Assembly: GCA_016764915.1 (NCBI GenBank)
Contig: JAESQY010000090.1
Location: 1-64,000, forward strand
DNA: 64,000 nt
Reading direction: 5' to 3'
Source of the DNA: Aliivibrio sp.
GTDB taxonomy: Bacteria > Pseudomonadota > Gammaproteobacteria > Enterobacterales > Vibrionaceae
This document shows positions 26,627 through 35,684 of this stretch, piece after piece; position 1 is the stretch's first letter, and the number at the start of each line of letters is the position of its first letter. The translations under genes were made by a program, and so were the position numbers. The notes under the pieces were generated by a model that worked only from the letters and a program-made list of their open reading frames with translations, was not told where the DNA came from and made no database searches.

Positions 26627-27847
26627 TCAAGACTCCCCGCTTAATGGATCTTTATAAAGTATGACTTTTAACGGTCCTATTTGAGTTGGGTTGGTACCGG
26701 TTGAACCGTTTGCCGCGGTGCACTCTTCAATAAACTCACCGTAAATGATGCCACCATTGGCGTTATTGGCACTGGATACTTTTTGTCCAAAGAAGAAGCA
26801 GCCAATAGCGATGGTGTCTAACGTGGTGGTTCCTCCTGAAGCGCCACTGCAATCAACCATGGGTACCGCCAGAATGCGTCTGCCTTCATCCCCCGTCGTA
26901 CAATCGGATAATCCAGGGCAGCCATCCACCTCAGACTGATAATCAGAATAACCCCAGTCGGGTTGAGTCACTGAACCGTCATTTTCTAATACGGCAGAGC
27001 TTGGTGGCTGTTTCACGTAAATATCGGGTGGATAGTCGGCGCTGTTCACGCCGCCACCTGAGTAGATGTTAAGGCGGGTATTGATCCCTTGAGCCACGGG
27101 CCCCACGCTGTTGCCGGGTTTGGTTTGCACTTGATTGTTAATATCAACACATCCGGTGTAATCCCCAGCAAGGCCCTTACGAACATCACTGGCACCGGAG
27201 CCGAAATCAAGCAACTGAAAGTTTCCTGGACCCATTGATGATTGATTTTGTTCTGCCATTTTTATAGCGTAGGTTTCAGTAAAGTTGTAACCAAGAAATT
27301 GAGATGAGTCACTGCCTGCCGACCCATCGGCGCACACCGCAACAGGGACCACATTACACACCACGGTAAGTGCCGCACTTGGGCCGGCAACGGCACTGGC
27401 GGAAACGGTCTTAGTGATGCCAAAAATCTGCACAAAGTAGTTATCTAATGGCATATCACTGACTTTGAGTCGAACAAAGGTATCTCCAGTGGTGACATAA
27501 GAGGGGTCAGGGAAGGTTTGTGGATCATTCGAGAAATAGATAGAAACTGTCGCATTGCCAATGTCCATTTCGGCGTTACCAGTTGCCGCTGTTATGGTCG
27601 ATAAGGTGGCATTGATGGCTGCGGTGACTTCGGCATCGGTTTTGTCATTCACTAGCAGCAGCGCGGCAGATAATGCTGCGGCATCCACACTATTTTGCAA
27701 GCGAGACTTATTTAATATGGTGTGGTTAACATCTAAGCTGAAAGCGGCAAAACCAAACAGCAGCAGCAGTGATGCAGTAACGAGTACCAGCACTACACCC
27801 TGTTGTTTTTTATGTCCCTTGATGTTGTTTCTAACGCTTTTCATCAT
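26627..27847 (-). CDS. tadG: TadG-like pilus assembly protein
   Basis: A ~406-residue TadG-like protein (PF13400-type N terminus). The motif QQGVVLVLVTASLLLLFGFAAFSLDVNHTILNKSRLQNSVDAAALSAA includes the membrane helix and the DAAALAAA-type helix common to this family. A Gly/Ser-rich extracytoplasmic domain with six or more cysteines follows. GGAGG lies right before the ATG pair 27847/27844. An upstream GTG (27907) would overlap the lipoprotein gene and is less likely. Confidence 0.82.
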   Translation of the reverse strand: MMKSVRNNIKGHKKQQGVVLVLVTASLLLLFGFAAFSLDVNHTILNKSRLQNSVDAAALSAALLLVNDKTDAEVTAAINATLSTITAATGNAEMDIGNATVSIYFSNDPQTFPDPSYVTTGDTFVRLKVSDMPLDNYFVQIFGITKTVSASAVAGPSAALTVVCNVVPVAVCADGSAGSDSSQFLGYNFTETYAIKMAEQNQSSMGPGNFQLLDFGSGASDVRKGLAGDYTGCVDINNQVQTKPGNSVGPVAQGINTRLNIYSGGGVNSADYPPDIYVKQPPSSAVLENDGSVTQPDWGYSDYQSEVDGCPGLSDCTTGDEGRRILAVPMVDCSGASGGTTTLDTIAIGCFFFGQKVSSANNANGGIIYGEFIEECTAANGSTGTNPTQIGPLKVILYKDPLSGES

Positions 27848-27863
27848 GCCTCCAAGGAGAGCT

Positions 27864-28133
27864 TTATGGGGTAATTGTTTGTAAGGTTTGCGACTTACTC
27901 TCTTCACCCTCTATTTTTTTAGGAATCTCAGGACTGTTGTAGATCAGCAGTGCCGCTTGGGCTCTTTCGCCACTAAAGTCAGGCACGTAACCGGAATTCT
28001 GGATGCTGGCATCGCTGTTATAAGTTTGCTGAACGCGCAGTGCAGCAACGGTTTTGCCAAGAGGCTCAGGAGAGCTGTTCACACAACCTGTCACACTGAG
28101 CAATGTGGCAATTAATAGAGTGACTCTTTTCAT
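27864..28133 (-). CDS. Small lipoprotein of the Tad locus
   Basis: An 89-residue lipoprotein with signal peptide MKRVTLLIATLLSVTGC and a hydrophilic mature part. It lies between rcpA and tadG, where other Tad loci carry rcpB or small lipoproteins. It could assist secretin targeting. No family was recognised. The start at MKRVTLL (28133) gives a proper signal peptide. Confidence 0.7.
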   Translation of the reverse strand: MKRVTLLIATLLSVTGCVNSSPEPLGKTVAALRVQQTYNSDASIQNSGYVPDFSGERAQAALLIYNSPEIPKKIEGEESKSQTLQTITP

Positions 28134-28143
28134 TATTTGATCC

Positions 28144-29598
28144 TCATAAGCTGTGGCCAAATTTTCCTTCAGGGCCGCCACGTTTGTTACTACTTATAAT
28201 TTCGGTGGTGACAGACGTACTCTCAGTAGCTTCAATTTTATTAATTTCTGAGTGTTTACCGAGAAGATAAAATTCGACGTCGTTGGGTTCAACAAATCCA
28301 TCGGTTGGTAGAATGATTTTGTCTCTATCAACCGGTTTGGCGAGACGTGGAGTGACCAAAATAATCAGTTCGGTTTCGCCCTTAATAAACTCTTTACTGG
28401 TAAAAAGTTGGCCCAATATTGGAATGTCACCAAACCCTGGGATTTTACTGTTGATGTCACGGATGTTTTCACTTAAAAGACCTGCAATGCCTATAGTTTG
28501 CCCATCCGCGAGTTCTAACGTGGATGAGACACTGCGTTTAGTCAGTGGCGGAATGACATAGGTAGCATTACCACTGGCTGGTGTGATGGTTAACGAACCG
28601 GTATTGGCAATCTCACTGACACTAACGGATAAATTTAGATTAATTTTTTTATCACTGAGAACATGAGGAATGAAGCTTAGGGCCACACCATACTCTTTAT
28701 ATTCAATGGTGATGCCATCTTCATCAGGTACTGGAATGGGGTATTCGCCACCCGCTAGGAACTCAGCTTTAGTGCCACTTAACGCGGTTAAATTAGGTTC
28801 TGCCAGCACTTTGGCCACGCCATTTTGTTTGGCAACATCCAATGCTAGAGTAAACAGAGTACTGCTATCAACAAAGGTGGCTAAAAACCCAGATGTATCA
28901 ACCCCTGGGGTATTAAATACCGGTTGAACGACACCGTTTAAATCATCAATGATGCCGCCAGCAGTGGTTGCTCCCCAGCCGATCTTGCTGCCTTGATTGA
29001 AAAAGTGAAAATTAGAATCAAAACGACGCACTAAGCTGCGCTGGACTTCGGCCACTGTGACCTCTAACATCACCTGATGCGCGCCGCCAATCGTCATTAA
29101 GTTAATGATGGCACTGCTTGATACATTCTCATTTGAGCTCTCTTTATCAATGGCATTGTCAGCGGTGTAGGTCTGAGCAATTTTTATCGCCATGTCCATC
29201 ACCGATTGGCTGCTCACTTTTCCGCTGAGGATTAACTTATTTTGGCTGCTGTGTATTTTGATTAACTCATCAGGTAAAAATTCAAACAGTTTGGATTTTA
29301 GGCTATTAAGATCATGGGTGACTTCTAAGTTGAGCGACTCAATCAACACGCCTTTACTGTCCCACGCCATTAAGTTGGTAGACCCTAACTTTTTACCAAT
29401 TAAAAATACTTCGTTGGATTTCAGCATCACAATATCCAGCACATCTGGATCGCCCAAAGAGACTCTTTTGGCTTTGGCGGGTAAGTAAATATGAACCGAT
29501 TTATGATGGGGGATCGTAATGGTTTTCCCCGTTTGAGTACTCGCGTGAATGAGGGGGCTAGTTAGAAACATAGTTAATATAATCAATCGTATAAGCAT
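28144..29598 (-). CDS. rcpA: RcpA/CpaC-type outer membrane secretin
   Basis: A 484-residue secretin, the outer membrane channel of the Flp pilus. It has a signal peptide (cleaved near IHAS), an N-terminal pilus-secretin domain (SVHIYLPAKAKRVSLGDPDVLDIV), a BON/linker domain, and the C-terminal secretin domain. The latter contains EPNLTALSGTKAEFLAGGEYPIPVP and the VPPLTKRSVSSTLELADGQTIGIAGLL signature, ending in ELIILVTPRLAKPV. Confidence 0.93.
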   Translation of the reverse strand: MLIRLIILTMFLTSPLIHASTQTGKTITIPHHKSVHIYLPAKAKRVSLGDPDVLDIVMLKSNEVFLIGKKLGSTNLMAWDSKGVLIESLNLEVTHDLNSLKSKLFEFLPDELIKIHSSQNKLILSGKVSSQSVMDMAIKIAQTYTADNAIDKESSNENVSSSAIINLMTIGGAHQVMLEVTVAEVQRSLVRRFDSNFHFFNQGSKIGWGATTAGGIIDDLNGVVQPVFNTPGVDTSGFLATFVDSSTLFTLALDVAKQNGVAKVLAEPNLTALSGTKAEFLAGGEYPIPVPDEDGITIEYKEYGVALSFIPHVLSDKKINLNLSVSVSEIANTGSLTITPASGNATYVIPPLTKRSVSSTLELADGQTIGIAGLLSENIRDINSKIPGFGDIPILGQLFTSKEFIKGETELIILVTPRLAKPVDRDKIILPTDGFVEPNDVEFYLLGKHSEINKIEATESTSVTTEIISSNKRGGPEGKFGHSL

Positions 29599-29608
29599 CG
29601 TGTCCTCC

Positions 29609-30358
29609 TTATTCTTTCACTTTGATATTGGTTTTATTGCTGCCTTTTATGATAGTGACTGTTGGCGTAACGATACGCTTACGAACTACCTTCTCTATTT
29701 CAGGCTCAAATGGGTTTCTTAAGGCGAGTTGAATCAGCCCTTTGCCTTTGGCGGTAAGCAGTTTTTCAGCTTGTAGTGGCGTAACCTCTAATGTGACTGC
29801 TCTAACTATGACGGGTTTGTTGGCATCAGTTTTTGCAGTTTGATCAACCGCGAGTACGCGAATATCTTTCAATACGGTTTTGGTGGAGACATATTTATCT
29901 CGGGTGACGGTATTGAGAACGTCGACTCTGTTGCCGGGCAGTAGAAACCCAGCTACACCAATAACATCATTAACTCGGATAGTGACTGCTCGCTTTGATT
30001 TTGGGATCAGAGCGGCGAGGGTTGCTCCATCACCAGTTGATAACACGCGTTGGCGATTGATGATTTCACCTTGATAGATATTACTCTCGAGCACTTTGCC
30101 TAGAATTTCTTTGGTTTCGACAAATTGATTGTCGTTTAACCAGCTCTCTTCAATCAATTTGGCTTTGAGGTGTTTATCTTCGATCACTGTGCCCGATGGA
30201 ATATCAATGGCCGCGATGATGATCGGTTTTCGTATCACGACTTCCACCTCTTCAGTGGGTTGAATTTGGCCTGATATCCATTGTTTTGCGACAAATACAG
30301 CAGCCAGTCCTAACAAAACGGAAACTAAAAAAAGTAAGGCGATATGACTTTTGCTCAT
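29609..30358 (-). CDS. rcpC: RcpC/CpaB Flp pilus assembly protein
   Basis: A 249-residue CpaB-type protein with one N-terminal membrane helix (ALLFLVSVLLGLAAVFVA), an SAF domain (PIIIAAIDIPSGTVIEDKHLKAKLI) and the CpaB motif AVTIRVNDVIGVAGFLLPGNRVDVL. It probably works in the periplasm with the secretin. Tightly spaced between the AAA+ gene and rcpA. Confidence 0.93.
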   Translation of the reverse strand: MSKSHIALLFLVSVLLGLAAVFVAKQWISGQIQPTEEVEVVIRKPIIIAAIDIPSGTVIEDKHLKAKLIEESWLNDNQFVETKEILGKVLESNIYQGEIINRQRVLSTGDGATLAALIPKSKRAVTIRVNDVIGVAGFLLPGNRVDVLNTVTRDKYVSTKTVLKDIRVLAVDQTAKTDANKPVIVRAVTLEVTPLQAEKLLTAKGKGLIQLALRNPFEPEIEKVVRKRIVTPTVTIIKGSNKTNIKVKE

Positions 30359-30367
30359 TCGTGCCTC

Positions 30368-31708
30368 CTATCCTTTACTGTCAGCAGCAAAGTACAATGA
30401 CCATGCTTGCACGAGTAGTGAGGATGTAATAATGGGATCGAGTTGTTCAAAGTTGATAATATCTCGACAGATATTGAGTATGTCTCTTGGCAAGTAGGGG
30501 TAGTAATCGAAACTTGACTCTCGATGAAGAAATCGAATTTTGTTGAAATAATCGCCATCGAGCGTGAGCTCTAATCGCAAACTGGTCTCTTGCCAAAGTG
30601 CTCGGTAATCACTTTCAGTGAGTGATTCAAATTGAATTTTGTAACCCAAACGGCGTAAAAAGGCAGGATCAGCAATATCTTCAGGGCTTAAGTTGCTGGA
30701 GAAAATCAAGGTCACTTTAAAAGGCACGGTGATTTGCTGGCCATTTGGCAGCGCAAAGTGGTCTTCCTTGGTCTCCATTGGCACAATCCAGCGGTTAAGC
30801 AGGGTCTGCACTGGCATCGGTTGACGGCCTAAATCGTCGATAATCAGAATGCCGTTATTGGCTTGCATTTGTAGTGGGGCTTGCAGTGATTTGGTGATGC
30901 TGTCTTGATTCACTTCCAACATATCCATGGTGAGCTCTCCACCCACTAAGATATTGGGGCGATGGCAGAGCAACCAGCGGCGATCATGGTGCTCGACCAA
31001 CTGAAGCGGAACAGAGCTCTCTTCACGTGAGAACGGTTTATGATGAAGCACACTGAACAGTTTGATGATGTTGCCTTCGGCATAGATCGAATAGGGAATA
31101 AAAATGGTATTTTTTAAGGCATTTGACAGCTTTTTAGAGACATAACTTTTACCGGTACCTGAATCGCCATAGAGCAGCAGAACTTGCCCCGAATTGAGTG
31201 CTGGTCCGAGTTGGGAAATAAGCTGTTCGGCACCAGACACATCAAACATGGCCATCTCAAGCGTTTGTCGAGAGATGGTTCCCGCTTCTCTGATATCTTG
31301 TTTATTGACGACGTCGGCATACTCTTCGATTGGAACTGGAACAGGTCCTAAATAGGTATCCATTTTTACTAGATACTGTGCTAGCTCTGCGCCTTTTGTG
31401 GATAACGCATAGAGCACATTTTTACGAATCGATTGGGCATTGGCTTGAGTGGATTCTGGTTGATAGATCTCAATCATCGCTTTTTGACGTAGCGTCTGAA
31501 TCAAGTCTTCGACAATATGAGTGACAATGCCAAGCTTTTTCGACAGCTGAATGATATCGATCCGAGGTGTAGCTAACAGATGTTTTTGCAACAACTCTTC
31601 GAGCACATTAGAAGGGATGTTGAGTGCTTCTTTAGTGGTTGGCACAGCTGGTGGCTGAATTTGAGGAACCTCGATCGCTCTTGGTTCAATGCTCATTGCT
31701 TTGCTCAT
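30368..31708 (-). CDS. AAA+ ATPase with N-terminal winged helix, Tad-associated
   Basis: A 446-residue ATPase. Residues ~30-115 look like a winged helix (LLATPRIDIIQLSKKLGIVTHIVEDLIQTLRQKAMIEIY, LYALSTKGAELAQYLV). The AAA+ core has Walker A GDSGTGKS (181-188), Walker B GILIIDDLG (~286-294), and a C-terminal arginine-bearing segment FLRRLGYKIQFE. It lies inside the operon between tadV and rcpC, so it presumably has a role in pilus function or control; the core Tad set does not include it. It is not related to TadA. Confidence 0.8.
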   Translation of the reverse strand: MSKAMSIEPRAIEVPQIQPPAVPTTKEALNIPSNVLEELLQKHLLATPRIDIIQLSKKLGIVTHIVEDLIQTLRQKAMIEIYQPESTQANAQSIRKNVLYALSTKGAELAQYLVKMDTYLGPVPVPIEEYADVVNKQDIREAGTISRQTLEMAMFDVSGAEQLISQLGPALNSGQVLLLYGDSGTGKSYVSKKLSNALKNTIFIPYSIYAEGNIIKLFSVLHHKPFSREESSVPLQLVEHHDRRWLLCHRPNILVGGELTMDMLEVNQDSITKSLQAPLQMQANNGILIIDDLGRQPMPVQTLLNRWIVPMETKEDHFALPNGQQITVPFKVTLIFSSNLSPEDIADPAFLRRLGYKIQFESLTESDYRALWQETSLRLELTLDGDYFNKIRFLHRESSFDYYPYLPRDILNICRDIINFEQLDPIITSSLLVQAWSLYFAADSKG

Positions 31709-31717
31709 AACTGCTCC

Positions 31718-32224
31718 TTAAATGGATAGGAACTCAAATAGTGCAATACCGACTGCAACAGAGGGAGCAAAAGGCATGACTAACTTTGTATCTGTTGCGG
31801 TTTGCAATGGATCTCGACCTAAATGCACGGCTCGATATTTAAACCGCTGATAGACTTCACTAGCGCTGTAAGGCTGTATCGCTGTGTGTTGGGCTAATAC
31901 AAACAAAGCGACAACACCTGCAGATATAGTGATACAAGTTACGACGGGAATTAGGTTTCCCCAGCCAATCAAACAGCCTATTCCTGCTAACAGCTTTACA
32001 TCACCAGCCGCCATCGCTTTGGCTAAATAGAGACAATAACCGCCAACAAAAAGGGCAAACCCTCCCCACAATGATTGAATTGCAAATGCACCCCAGTGCT
32101 CGTGAGTAAACCAGTTAGCTATTGCTGAAAAAATAAGCAGCAATACCCATGAGTTAGGTATGCGGTTATCACGTAAATCAAATATCGCAATAACACACAG
32201 GATTAACCAACTACCTATGATCAT
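31718..32224 (-). CDS. tadV: TadV prepilin peptidase
   Basis: A 168-residue A24-family aspartic peptidase that removes the Flp and pseudopilin leaders. Five to six membrane helices and the two catalytic aspartates, Asp16 (FDLRDNRIPN) and Asp75 (AAGDVKLLAG), are visible. It lacks the extra domain of full PilD, as usual for TadV. Confidence 0.92.
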   Translation of the reverse strand: MIIGSWLILCVIAIFDLRDNRIPNSWVLLLIFSAIANWFTHEHWGAFAIQSLWGGFALFVGGYCLYLAKAMAAGDVKLLAGIGCLIGWGNLIPVVTCITISAGVVALFVLAQHTAIQPYSASEVYQRFKYRAVHLGRDPLQTATDTKLVMPFAPSVAVGIALFEFLSI

Positions 32225-32272
32225 AATGCTTCCTATAAAGCGTTAGATTATTATTTAATTAGCAAATATTGG

Positions 32273-32455
32273 TTATGAACCATCAGCTATTCCAGCAACT
32301 ATAGTGGTCAGTTTAGTACCAAGTGCACCGAAACCGGTTGAGAATAACCCAAACAGAACTGTTGCGATTACTGCTGCGCCAACAACATACTCGACAATGG
32401 TTAACCCCTCTTCGTCGGCAATGAACGCTTTGATGTGATTGATTAATGTATTCAT
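32273..32455 (-). CDS. flp: Flp type IVb pilin
   Basis: A 60-residue major pilin. The leader MNTLINHIKAFIADEEG is cleaved after Gly17; the mature protein begins LTIVEY with Glu at +5 and Tyr at +6, the Flp motif. It is followed by a single hydrophobic helix (VVGAAVIATVLFGLFSTGF). It is the first gene of the operon. The ATG at 32455 with an AGGAGAAA site was chosen over an upstream start. Confidence 0.95.
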   Translation of the reverse strand: MNTLINHIKAFIADEEGLTIVEYVVGAAVIATVLFGLFSTGFGALGTKLTTIVAGIADGS

Positions 32456-32605
32456 ATTTTTTCTCCTTTTCGTCTGCTTATAACGAATAAGCAACGTAAA
32501 TTAATCTTAGTTGCCGAAAAGTGGGGTGGTTAGGATTATTTTGTTAACGAATGGTAAAATATTGTCCTATATTTAAGATGTGCCATCACAATTGAGAACA
32601 TTATT

Positions 32606-33403
32606 ATGATAAATATTAATAGCTCAAATAAGAAAAAGGACTTCTTATGGTTTGGATTTAACTTTGAATTACTGGGAATTGATTTTAAATCAAGAGTTAA
32701 AAAGGAATTTAACTTTATAGATTGTAAAGGTAACGCCAGTCATCTTGAGCATTGCGTGTTTTGTTATATCGCGATTGGATACGATGAAAAAAATAACCAC
32801 AACAGCGTGGTTCATGCGGTTAGGTTATGTGATCAGTTGAATAAGAAGCTTATTATTATTGCTATCAACAATAACAATAATAACGAAGGTGGTAATAATA
32901 GTTATATTAATAGTGAGTTTCCAGGCCATAATATTATCGATGTTAAAGGGGATGAATCGGTATTGTGGCTTAATGAAATAGAGAAAAAACATCCGTTACC
33001 CGTATATTTAGTCAGCGATATTGACGCAAGTAATCAAAACATGGCTGCCAATGATAATAAAATAGTCCACCTTACTGCCTCACTGAGTGCCATTCGTCCC
33101 GCCTTGGACTACATTGCTAGCAATATAGCGAAAGCGATAAAAGAGGAGGAGTTAGCCAGCTACTGCCACTACTCGGTAACCTATTTTTCTCGACTGTTTA
33201 GGCGATTGATGGGGGAGAGTTGTTGGAGTTATATTATGAATGAGAGGGTCAAACTTGCCTGCAAAATTTTGCTAAAAGATCGACATGTAAAAATCATTTC
33301 TATTGCCTATCAGTGTGGTTTCAGAGATGTCTCCTACTTTTCACGTGTGTTTAAAAAGCACATGTCACTCAGTCCAACCGCCTATCGCCGCTCCCATCAT
33401 TAG
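32606..33403 (+). CDS. AraC-type regulator with receiver-like N terminus
   Basis: A 265-residue protein. The C-terminal ~100 residues form the two-HTH AraC domain (EEELASYCHYSVTYFSRLFRRLMGESCWSYI and ISIAYQCGFRDVSYFSRVFKKHMSLSPTAYR). The N-terminal ~150 residues have alternating strands and helices like a response-regulator fold, with an Asn-rich loop (ININNNNNNE-like stretch near residue 90). It is divergent from flp across 150 bases, so it is the likely regulator of the Tad operon. Base composition is very AT-rich compared with neighbours. Confidence 0.82.
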   Translation: MININSSNKKKDFLWFGFNFELLGIDFKSRVKKEFNFIDCKGNASHLEHCVFCYIAIGYDEKNNHNSVVHAVRLCDQLNKKLIIIAINNNNNNEGGNNSYINSEFPGHNIIDVKGDESVLWLNEIEKKHPLPVYLVSDIDASNQNMAANDNKIVHLTASLSAIRPALDYIASNIAKAIKEEELASYCHYSVTYFSRLFRRLMGESCWSYIMNERVKLACKILLKDRHVKIISIAYQCGFRDVSYFSRVFKKHMSLSPTAYRRSHH

Positions 33404-33434
33404 CTAATAATGGTAAATTGGCTTTTTAAGGAAC

Positions 33435-33466
33435 AAAAAAAAGATGAAAGAATTGTCTTTTTTTTG
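33435..33466 (+). terminator. AT-rich terminator-like hairpin after the AraC-type gene
   Basis: A run of A plus GA on the left and TC plus a T run on the right can pair around a ten-base loop. The stem is weak (mostly A-T) but ends in eight Ts. Confidence 0.4.
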
Positions 33467-33475
33467 ACTGTTGCC

Positions 33476-33503
33476 CTTGAAAAGTCATTTCTCGCCCTTA
33501 TTT
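33476..33503 (+). promoter_or_regulatory. Heat-shock (sigma-32) promoter of dnaK
   Basis: CTTGAAA and CCCTTATTT separated by 12 bases resemble the sigma-32 consensus, about 105 bases before the dnaK start. Confidence 0.75.
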
Positions 33504-33607
33504 ACTCTTCATACAAGAAAAACTTTTAGTTTTGGGGTGAAAATCCTCACGTCAGCCTCTTGATTGAGGTGTTATATGAATTATATGAAATTTTTGGAGA
33601 AAGCCTG

Positions 33608-35521
33608 ATGGGTAAAATCATTGGTATTGATTTAGGTACTACTAACTCTTGTGTTGCAGTTTTAGACGGCGACGCACCACGCGTATTAGAAAATGCGGAA
33701 GGCGAGCGCACAACTGCATCAGTAATCGCGTACACAGATGGTGAAACACTGGTAGGCCAACCTGCAAAACGTCAGGCAGTAACTAACCCAGAAAACACGG
33801 TATATGCAATCAAACGTTTGATCGGCCGTCGTTTTGAAGACGAAGAAGTTCAGCGTGATATTGAAATCATGCCTTATAAGATTGTTAAAGCTGATAACGG
33901 TGATGCTTGGGTTGAAGCGCGTGGTCAAAAAATGGCTGCACCACAAATTTCAGCTGAAATACTGAAAAAAATGAAAAAAACAGCAGAAGACTTCCTCGGT
34001 GAAGAAGTAACTGCTGCTGTTATTACGGTTCCTGCTTATTTCAACGATGCACAGCGTCAAGCAACAAAAGATGCTGGCCGTATTGCGGGACTTGAAGTTA
34101 AACGTATCATCAACGAACCAACGGCTGCTGCACTGGCTTACGGCCTTGATAAATCTGGCGGCGATCGCACTATCGCGGTTTATGACCTTGGTGGTGGTAC
34201 CTTCGATATCTCTATTATTGAAATCGATGAAGTTGAAGGCGAGAAAACATTTGAAGTTCTAGCAACTAACGGTGATACACACCTTGGTGGTGAAGATTTT
34301 GATAACCGTTTGATCAACTACTTGGTAGAAGAGTTCAAAAAAGAGCAAGGCTTCAACCTTAAGAACGATCCTCTTGCTATGCAGCGTCTAAAAGAAGCCG
34401 CAGAAAAAGCAAAAATCGAACTCTCTTCTACGCAGCAAACAGATGTGAATCTTCCATACATCACTGCTGATGCAACTGGTCCTAAACACATGAACATCAA
34501 AGTGACTCGCGCTAAGCTTGAGTCTCTTGTTGAAGATTTAGTAGAACGCACACTAAAACCTTTAGCTGTCGCACTGGCTGATTCTGATTTATCTATTGGC
34601 GATATCACTGATGTTATCGTTGTTGGTGGCCAGACACGTATGCCTTTAGTTCAAGCTAAAGTTGAAGCGTTCTTCGGCAAAGCACCACGTAAAGACGTTA
34701 ACCCTGATGAAGCAGTAGCAATGGGTGCTGCAGTTCAAGGTGGTGTACTTGCAGGCGACGTAACTGATGTTCTTCTTCTTGACGTAACTCCTCTGTCTCT
34801 AGGTATTGAGACGATGGGTGGCGTGATGACTAAACTTGTTGAGAAAAACACAACGATTCCTACTAAAGCGAATCAAGTATTCTCAACAGCTGAAGATAAT
34901 CAAAGTGCGGTAACGATTCACGTACTTCAAGGTGAGCGTAAGCAAGCATCTTTCAATAAGTCTCTTGGTCAATTCAACCTTGAAGGTATCCAAGCAGCGC
35001 CACGCGGCATGGCTCAAATTGATGTTACTTTCGACCTTGATGCGGATGGTATCCTTCACGTTTAAGCGAAAGACAAAACAACAGGTAAAGAGCAGAAGAT
35101 CACTATCCAAGCTTCTGGCGGCCTAAGCGATGCGGACATCGAGAAGATGGTTCAAGAAGCTGAAGCAAACAAAGAAACAGACGCTAAATTTGAAGAGCTA
35201 GTGATGGCTCGTAATCAAGCTGACCAAATGATCCACGGTACTCAAAAGCAAATTGAAGAAGCGGGTGACGCACTTCCAGCTGAAGAGAAAACAGCGATTG
35301 AAGCCGCTATTACTGAGCTTGAAGAAGCGAAGAAAGGCAATGATAAAGAAGCCATTGATGCGAAAGTTCAAGCGCTTGTTACCGCAGCTCAAAAACTGAT
35401 GGAAATGGCACAGCAAAAAGCTCAAGCAGAGCAAAGTGCTGACGCTGGTGAAGAATCAAAGCAAGACGACGATGTTGTTGATGCTGAGTTTGAAGAAGTG
35501 AAAGACGAAGAGAAAAAATAA
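33608..35521 (+). pseudogene. dnaK: Hsp70 chaperone DnaK interrupted by an in-frame TAA
   Basis: The frame encodes all of DnaK (637 codons plus stop) except that codon 486 (35063-35065) is TAA. The N-terminal ATPase domain is complete: [60 protein letters not shown]. The stop falls in the beta substrate-binding domain, at [24 protein letters not shown]. The frame then runs on with normal residues to the EEVKD-type C terminus. Serine (TCA) is usual at this place, so one C-to-A change explains it. If real, the product is 485 residues, without the end of the peptide-binding sandwich and without the helical lid. It sits between its heat-shock promoter and dnaJ. Confidence 0.93.
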
Positions 35522-35549
35522 GACCGTAAGTTCTTAATTTTCTTTTGGT

Positions 35550-35580
35550 ACGGGCGTTAAGGGAGACCTTTACGCCCGTG
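35550..35580 (+). terminator. Hairpin between dnaK and dnaJ
   Basis: ACGGGCGT.AAGG / CCTTTACGCCCGT pair with one mismatch around a GAGA-type loop, 30 bases after the dnaK stop. The following bases (GCTTGTATCTT) are only moderately T-rich, so it is a partial terminator or RNA-stability element. Confidence 0.55.
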
Positions 35581-35684
35581 CTTGTATCTTAAAGTAACGA
35601 TAAGCAATCCAGATAATTGCTTGAAATTATTATTAATTTTCGATCCATCATCTGGATTGATATGAAGACTAGGTGTTTGTCATT

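Noticed and set aside
35147..35521. An apparent separate gene after dnaK
   Set aside because: It is the C-terminal lid of DnaK in the same frame beyond the internal TAA; it has no start signals of its own.
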